Source: an uncultured Bacteroidales bacterium (GTDB taxonomy: Bacteria; Bacteroidota; Bacteroidia; Bacteroidales; P3). From it: 27,050 nt of DNA. The position numbers were made by a program, and so were the translations under genes. The number at the start of each line of letters is the position of its first letter. The stretch's first letter is position 1. The notes under the pieces were generated by a model, which was given only the letters and a program-made list of their open reading frames with translations, was not told the origin of the DNA and made no database searches. The stretch is taken from positions 1-27,050 of the forward strand of contig CALCUN010000019.1 in the NCBI GenBank assembly GCA_937906975.1. The letters run 5' to 3'. Below, in pieces: positions 21,883 to 27,050 of the stretch.

Positions 21883-23491
21883 CTTTTAAAATTTCCTCGT
21901 AATGCCCTTGTATGGTTGCACTCCAATTATCTTTTGAATCTAAAAACTTGTCTAAAACTTCTTTTGCTTTAAGGTGTTCTCCTCTTGTGTGAAGAATCCA
22001 AGCGTAAGTGTCAGCAAAAGTTATGTTTTCGCTTTCTGCATCGTAGGTTTTCTTTGACATTTCTTCGGCTTTGTCAAGATTTATCTTTTCTATGCAAAGA
22101 TAATAAGCATAATTGTTTAAAGTTGGGAAATCGTTTGGAGATATTTCTAAAACTTTTTCAAAGAAATTCCATGCTTTCTCATAGTTTTTTGTTCTGTAAT
22201 GTGCCTCTGCTAAACCATTGTAAAGGTCTATTAAATGATCGTTTTGTTTTGGTTTTAGTTTAAAGCCTTTTTCAAATACTTCTATCGCAGAGGTGTATTC
22301 TCCTATCGCATTTAGATTATGTCCTTTTACGATATAGAAAATAATTTCTCGTGGGTAGTATTTCAAAGCTTTATCACAAGTTTCGATTATTTCTTTTGGG
22401 TTATCGTTTATTTGTTGAACTATTACGCAGTTTTTGAATAAATCCAAGTCGTTCACTCCATATTCTACTGCTTTTTTACATGCTATGTAGGCATCTGCCA
22501 TTCTGAATGTTCTCATATAAGCAATAGAAAGAAACTGCCACAAACGTCCTTCTTCTGGATACATTTTTGACATTGTTTCCAAGTGATTCATATAGTTTTT
22601 TAGAGTTTGTGGGTCTTCATCTACTGTTTCTTGATATAGAGTTAGGATTAATCCATTTTTTTCTTCAAAATTCATTTGCGTATTCCTACATAGTTTATCT
22701 ATATAGACTTCTGCGGATTCTCTATCGCCTTTTTTGTAATAGAGTTCTAATAAAGCAACTATGTTTTCTATGTTATTAGAATCTATTTCTTCTACTTTTT
22801 TCATAAGGTTTAAGGCTTTTTTGTCTTCTCCTTTTGATAAGTAATTTTGTGCTAAGGTTGATAGATATGATATGTTGCTTGGATATTCTTTGCAAAGGTT
22901 TTCTATTTCTTTTATGGCTTTTTCTTGTTTTCCTAATTGTTTATAGATTCTGTATTTCGACATTGAGCAATATTCATTCACACCTTGTCTTTTTTCAAGC
23001 AAGTTTATAATCTCTATTGCTTTATCAAACATATTGGCATCTGCGTAAATGCCCGCCAATTCCATATAATATTCTGTTACATTTGGCTGTAAATCTATTA
23101 TAGCACGATATTGCTCTGCCGCTTTTTCGATTTGTTTTGTTTGAAGATAGATTTCGGCTAATTGAGTGCGATACCAATGATTTTTTGGATTTAATTCTAT
23201 TGCTTTTAAGTTGTATTCAATGGCTGTTGCTATGTTTCGTTGTTCATAATTTATGGAAGAGAGTTGGTAATACACAAGTGAATTTTCGGGTTGTTGTTTA
23301 ATGATTTCTTTATATATAGAAGAGGCTGTTTCTATATTACCAATTTCACGTTGAGTAGCGGCATCAATAACCATTTGTGCCACTTTAATGTCGTTATCAT
23401 TAGGTTGCTTAATTGCTTTTTCTTGATTTTTACAAGAATATAAGCAAATAATTATAGACAATAATGTTAATATGATGCCGCTACTTTTCAT
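21872..23491 (-). CDS. Tetratricopeptide repeat lipoprotein
   Basis: 539 aa. The signal peptide ends in LYSC, with C20 the predicted lipidated residue, so the protein is anchored in the envelope. From about residue 35 to the end it is made of 34-residue helical pairs of TPR type, for example YYQLSSINYEQRNIATAIEY, WYRTQLAEIYLQTKQIEKAA and NNYAYYLCIEKINLDKAEEM. TPR arrays bind partner proteins; the partner is unknown. It lies 7 nt after the nucleotidyltransferase and is likely co-transcribed with it. Confidence 0.9.
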   Translation of the reverse strand: MKSSGIILTLLSIIICLYSCKNQEKAIKQPNDNDIKVAQMVIDAATQREIGNIETASSIYKEIIKQQPENSLVYYQLSSINYEQRNIATAIEYNLKAIELNPKNHWYRTQLAEIYLQTKQIEKAAEQYRAIIDLQPNVTEYYMELAGIYADANMFDKAIEIINLLEKRQGVNEYCSMSKYRIYKQLGKQEKAIKEIENLCKEYPSNISYLSTLAQNYLSKGEDKKALNLMKKVEEIDSNNIENIVALLELYYKKGDRESAEVYIDKLCRNTQMNFEEKNGLILTLYQETVDEDPQTLKNYMNHLETMSKMYPEEGRLWQFLSIAYMRTFRMADAYIACKKAVEYGVNDLDLFKNCVIVQQINDNPKEIIETCDKALKYYPREIIFYIVKGHNLNAIGEYTSAIEVFEKGFKLKPKQNDHLIDLYNGLAEAHYRTKNYEKAWNFFEKVLEISPNDFPTLNNYAYYLCIEKINLDKAEEMSKKTYDAESENITFADTYAWILHTRGEHLKAKEVLDKFLDSKDNWSATIQGHYEEILKAIK

Positions 23492-23498
23492 CTGTTAA

Positions 23499-24524
23499 TT
23501 AATTTATACAACTATAATCTCCTAAGTTCAATTCTTGTTCTTTGTTTTCTATTTTTGCAAATGAACCTATCATACTATTTTTCAAAATAGCGTTTTCTAT
23601 TACGGTTTCTTTGCCTACCATAGAGTCTTTTACGCAAGAGTTGTTTATTTTGCAGTTTTCTCCTATGCTAACACGTGGTCCTATGATAGAGTTTTTAATT
23701 ACTGCTCCTTTTCCTATATAAACAGGTTGAATAATCAAAGTATTGTCTTCTATAACGTATTCATTCAATAATTCTTCTGCTAATTCATAACACCCACGCT
23801 CTGTTGTCTTCAACTCTAACACTCTTCCGCAAGTTTCAACCGTTGCCGCAGGATTTCCACAGTCTAACCATTCTTTCACATCGTTTGTTTTAAACTTCAA
23901 TCCCTTGTCAAGCATATTTTGAAGAGCGTCTGTTAATTGATATTCTCCAGATTTTGTGATGTTGTTATCTATTAAATATTGAAGTTCGTTTCTAAGATTT
24001 TCTCCATCTTTGAAATAGTAAATACCAATTATAGCTTCGTTGCTTACAAACTCTTTTGGCTTTTCTACAAATCCGCATATTGTTTCGTCAGCGTTTTTCT
24101 TCACAACGCCAAATGCACTTGGGTCTTCTACTTTGTGTGTCCAAATAATTCCATCTTCGTTTGTTTCCAATGTAAAGCCTGCATCAAAAAGTGTATCTGC
24201 AAAAGCTACTGTTACTTTTCCTGAAAGGCTTTCCTTCGCACAAAGAATAGCATGTGCAGTTCCAAGAGGCTCTTTTTGATAGTAAATCTTGCCTTTTGTA
24301 CCTAATTGTTCTGCTATTTTTAATAGGTTGTTTTCTACTTCTTTTCCGAAATCTCCAATTATGAAACCAATTTCTTCTATTTCTTCTCCAACAACTTCTC
24401 TTATATCTTCGCACAAGTGTTGAACGATTGGTTTACCTGCTAATTCTATCAATGGTTTTGGCGTTACTAATGTATGAGGGCGTAATCTTTTTCCCATACC
24501 CGCCATAGGAATTACTATTTTCAT
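23499..24524 (-). CDS. Sugar-phosphate nucleotidyltransferase
   Basis: 341 aa. The N-terminal Rossmann-like catalytic domain has the signature PMAGMGKRLRPHT and PKPLIELAGKPI, and KEPLGTAHAI, as in glucose-1-phosphate thymidylyl-/uridylyl- and MurNAc-1-phosphate uridylyltransferases. The C-terminal part from about residue 265 has hexapeptide-type turns (VYIGKGAVIKNSIIGP, VSIGENCKINN) forming a left-handed beta-helix. It would activate a sugar for cell-envelope polysaccharide; the exact sugar and NTP are not readable. A possible -7 element (TAATTTTG on the minus strand, 24577-24570) lies 46 nt upstream. Confidence 0.88.
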   Translation of the reverse strand: MKIVIPMAGMGKRLRPHTLVTPKPLIELAGKPIVQHLCEDIREVVGEEIEEIGFIIGDFGKEVENNLLKIAEQLGTKGKIYYQKEPLGTAHAILCAKESLSGKVTVAFADTLFDAGFTLETNEDGIIWTHKVEDPSAFGVVKKNADETICGFVEKPKEFVSNEAIIGIYYFKDGENLRNELQYLIDNNITKSGEYQLTDALQNMLDKGLKFKTNDVKEWLDCGNPAATVETCGRVLELKTTERGCYELAEELLNEYVIEDNTLIIQPVYIGKGAVIKNSIIGPRVSIGENCKINNSCVKDSMVGKETVIENAILKNSMIGSFAKIENKEQELNLGDYSCIN

Positions 24525-24649
24525 AATTTCATCTTTTTGTAATACATAAAAAAATTAACTATCAGACTACAAAATTAAGAAAAATTAGCAGAATTATTCT
24601 CGGTTTCTTATTTTTTTGTAATTTTACACCTCATTTTTTTTATCAGATT

Positions 24650-26221
24650 ATGAGAAATAAGTTACTATACATTATATTAGCAATGCTTTTTAGCATTCCA
24701 TTGTCGGCACAAGAAGTAGATAATTCCGAAATCTATACTCAATTTGAAAGGAATTACGATAGCTTGTTGCAAAAATATTCCATGAAACAAAATGCTAAAT
24801 TGATAAAGCAAAGATTCAATCCTTCTGTTAAGGCAAATCCAGAGCGAGTGAAAGCAGCAGATTTGCCAGATAGTGTAATTGCAAAAAGATTAAGAAGAAT
24901 TCCTTCTGCAATAGAATTGACCTATAATGATAAGGTACGTTCTCACATTGTATATTATGTAGATAAAATAGGAGATAGAGTAGGAGTAATGTTAGGACTT
25001 AGTAAATACTACTTCCCAATCTTTGAAGACATTTTAGATAGAGCAGGCGTGCCAGAAGAATTGAAATACCTTGTAATAATAGAATCTGCTTTAAATCCAA
25101 CAGCCGTATCAAGAGCAGGTGCAACAGGGCTTTGGCAATTTATGCACTCCACAGGAAGAACCTATGATCTTAGAATAAACTCTTATGTTGATGATAGACG
25201 AGACCCAATTAAAGCAACTATGGCAGCAGCTCGCTATTTGAAAGACCTATATAGAATATATGGTGATTGGACCTTGGCATTAGCAGCCTACAACTGTGGA
25301 CCAGGAAATGTAAACAAAGCAATACGCCGTTCAGGTAAAGAAACCTTTTGGGGAATGTATGACTTCCTTCCAAGAGAAACAAGAGGATATGTTCCAGCTT
25401 ACATAGCAGCTGTATATGCAATGACATATTATAAAGAACATGGCATAGAAGTAGAATCTATTTCAAGACCTTTATCACTTCTTGCCGACACAGTGATGCT
25501 CAACCAAGATATTCACTTCAAACAAGTGGAAGAAGTGATGAATATATCCATAGATCAATTAAGAGAAATGAATCCTCAATATAAGAGAGATGTAATTCTT
25601 GGAACTCAAGACAAATATAGCATTACACTTCCTTTATCTCGTATTAGTGATTTCGTAACCTTAGAAGATAGTATATCTAATTTCAAAAAAGAAGAATACT
25701 TTGGAGAAGGCAGAGTAAAGAACGGACAAATAGCAAATGGAGAAATAGAATATAGAGATAGAGTAGTATATCACAAAATACGTAAAAACGAAAATTGGGG
25801 CTCAATTGCAAAACGCTATGGAGTAAGCGTAAAAGAATTAAAATCGTGGAACAAAAAAGCAAGCAAAAGAAAATATCTAAGAATAGGAGACTTGTTAACA
25901 ATACATAAAAAAGAAGCCTATCGAAAAGAAACAAAAACAGAAGAGAGTCAAACTCCATCAAGCTTTAATACCGAAACCCCAATAGTATCTTCCGAAAACG
26001 AAGCAATCAACACACAAACCTCTGCTGAAGAAATAAAAGAAAATATAACAGGTAAAAAGCCAGAACAACATAGAGTAAATCATAAAGTCAGAAAAGGCGA
26101 TACCGTAGCAAAGATTGCACAGAAATATGGAGTTACCATAGACCAAATCTGTAAACTAAATAATATGACAAGAAAACAAGCCGCTAGAATAAGTATAGGG
26201 CAAGTGCTGAGAGTAAAATAA
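24650..26221 (+). CDS. Membrane-bound lytic murein transglycosylase D-like protein
   Basis: 523 aa. A signal peptide (residues 1-20, ending LSAQ) is followed by a lytic transglycosylase domain at about 110-290 with catalytic E145 in IIESALNP, then GATGLWQFM, AAYNCGPGNVN and YVPAYIAA. Two LysM peptidoglycan-binding domains follow at about 372-420 and 475-522, separated by a Ser/Thr/Glu-rich linker. It cleaves the glycan strands of murein to 1,6-anhydro-MurNAc ends in the periplasm. The MltD-like SLT-LysM-LysM order is standard. The spacer from the divergent nucleotidyltransferase is 125 nt; TAATTTTA at 24619-24626 is an imperfect -7 element. Confidence 0.95.
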   Translation: MRNKLLYIILAMLFSIPLSAQEVDNSEIYTQFERNYDSLLQKYSMKQNAKLIKQRFNPSVKANPERVKAADLPDSVIAKRLRRIPSAIELTYNDKVRSHIVYYVDKIGDRVGVMLGLSKYYFPIFEDILDRAGVPEELKYLVIIESALNPTAVSRAGATGLWQFMHSTGRTYDLRINSYVDDRRDPIKATMAAARYLKDLYRIYGDWTLALAAYNCGPGNVNKAIRRSGKETFWGMYDFLPRETRGYVPAYIAAVYAMTYYKEHGIEVESISRPLSLLADTVMLNQDIHFKQVEEVMNISIDQLREMNPQYKRDVILGTQDKYSITLPLSRISDFVTLEDSISNFKKEEYFGEGRVKNGQIANGEIEYRDRVVYHKIRKNENWGSIAKRYGVSVKELKSWNKKASKRKYLRIGDLLTIHKKEAYRKETKTEESQTPSSFNTETPIVSSENEAINTQTSAEEIKENITGKKPEQHRVNHKVRKGDTVAKIAQKYGVTIDQICKLNNMTRKQAARISIGQVLRVK

Positions 26222-26517
26222 AATAACTATCAATAAAAAATCCTAAGAAAACGCGCAAAAAAGCAAAGAAAAAAACAAAAAAAGCAAAGAAAAATCAAAA
26301 TAACCTAAGACATACAACATATATATAAAGAAAAATAAGCCCCAAAACTAAAAAATAACACACTCTAAACAAAAGAAAGCCATCAAAAACCAAAAAAACG
26401 CTACAAAAACCCAAGAAACGCCTATAAAAAGAAAAAAACGAGTAAAATATTTAGAAAAATAATCTCACGTAAAATCAGTAAGTTAGCGCAACTAATCGAA
26501 AAAAAAGTTAAAAAAAG
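26222..26517. other. A-rich, T-poor noncoding spacer upstream of the rRNA promoter
   Basis: About 300 nt with no convincing gene on either strand. The first ~220 nt of the + strand are overwhelmingly A with few T, and include two near-identical AAAAAAGCAAAGAAAAA segments 21 bp apart (GC at 26263 and 26284). Phased A-tracts of this kind can bend DNA and may serve as an upstream activating region for the rRNA promoter. Confidence 0.5.
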
Positions 26518-26548
26518 TTTGGTAGTAAAGAAAAAGGTAGTACTTTTG
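26518..26548 (+). promoter_or_regulatory. Promoter of the rRNA operon
   Basis: TTTG (26518-26521), a 19-nt spacer and TACTTTTG (26541-26548) are a full consensus. They are preceded by an A/T-rich tract that could act as an UP-like element. The transcript would have a leader of about 155 nt before 16S. Confidence 0.85.
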
Positions 26549-26553
26549 CAATC

Positions 26554-26709
26554 CCAAAACACGAGGTACGGAGGGGCGATGCGAGGCGAAGTTTAGGGGA
26601 AATGATCTTTGAAACAATAGGAACCAAGGTAGCGGACAAATACGGAAGAGTATTTGTACCTAGAGTAAGGAAACAATAACCGTTAATTTAAGAAATAAAG
26701 AACTTTTTT
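26554..26709 (+). other. rRNA operon leader
   Basis: GC-richer than the spacer before it. It contains a hairpin CAAATAC (26637-26643)/GTATTTG (26650-26656) with loop GGAAGA, and the segment GATCTTTGAAACAATAGGAA (about 26604-26623), which resembles the antitermination/processing leaders of Bacteroidota rrn operons. Exact boxA and processing sites cannot be fixed from this strand alone. Confidence 0.55.
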
Positions 26710-27050
26710 ACAATGAAGAGTTTGATCCTGGCTCAGGATGAACGCTAGCGGCAGGCTTAACACATGCAAGTCGAGGGGCAGCATGAGACGGAGATTCGTC
26801 GAAGTCTTGATGGCGACCGGCGCAAGGGTGCGTAACGCGTGAGCAACTTGCCCGTTTCAGGGGGATAACCGGTGGAAACGCCGACTAATACCCCATAGTA
26901 TGTTTTTAAGGCATCTTTTAAACATTAAAGAATTTCGGAAACGGATAGGCTCGCGTGACATTAGCTAGATGGCGGGGTAACGGCCCACCATGGCGACGAT
27001 GTCTAGGGGTTCTGAGAGGAAGGTCCCCCACACTGGAACTGAGACACGGT
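26710..27050 (+). rRNA. rrs: 16S ribosomal RNA, 5' part (cut by window end)
   Basis: Begins with the universal AGAGTTTGATCCTGGCTCAG at 26718-26737; the mature end is placed at about 26710 by alignment to the E. coli 5' end. The first ~340 nt include GGATGAACGCTAGCGGCAGG, CATGCAAGTCGAGGGG, GGGTGCGTAACGCGTGAG and ACTGGAACTGAGACACGG, in a form typical of Bacteroidales. The gene runs off the window. Confidence 0.98.

Overview
The window reads as chromosomal DNA from a low-GC member of the Bacteroidales (Bacteroidota). Three independent lines support this. Promoters repeatedly match the Bacteroidota form TTTG-N19/20-TAnnTTTG and there are no Shine-Dalgarno signals. The genes include lineage markers of the type IX secretion system (T9SS): a gingipain-like C25 protease with a type A sorting domain, and the regulator PorX. 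The window ends in the first ~340 nt of a 16S rRNA gene with Bacteroidales-like sequence. I do not assign a genus.

Layout. 1-1039: accessory-looking stretch with a long imperfect hairpin, a TM2-domain secreted protein, a terminator, and three direct repeats at exact 32-bp spacing that run into the promoter of the next gene. 1040-2386: AAA/DUF4143 ATPase with a nuclease-fold-like C-terminus. 2429-5029: mutS. 5081-5280: tRNA-Gly(GCC) and tRNA-Leu(TAA), each followed by a terminator. 5418-9674: C25 protease plus a DUF4271 membrane protein. 9694-11207: hemD-rnpA-yidD with overlapping ends. A perfect 52-bp palindrome separates these from a minus-strand run (nitroreductase, purE, kinase-dCMP deaminase fusion; 13574 down to 11282). 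13688-18175: a tight plus-strand operon of sufB, a family 9 glycosyltransferase, mazG, an MBL-fold hydrolase and a small outer-membrane barrel, ending in a 21-bp tandem repeat. 18253-19820: a promoter, a folded leader, two tiny cysteine-patterned lipoproteins separated by a terminator, and a MauE/DoxX-thioredoxin fusion. 19891-21882: porX-tsaE. 24524 down to 21872: nucleotidyltransferase and TPR lipoprotein on the minus strand. 24650-26221: MltD-like transglycosylase. 26222-27050: A-rich spacer, rRNA promoter and leader, start of 16S rRNA.

Most genes are ordinary housekeeping. The two strongest candidates for something undescribed are (a) the cysteine-lipoprotein pair encoded directly ahead of a MauE-thioredoxin fusion, which looks like a self-contained envelope disulfide module with its own promoter and internal attenuator-like terminator, and (b) the helically phased 32-bp repeat array overlapping the promoter of the AAA/DUF4143 ATPase. 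The 124-nt hairpin at 69-192, and an AT-rich repeat family shared by several intergenic regions, also deserve a second look.
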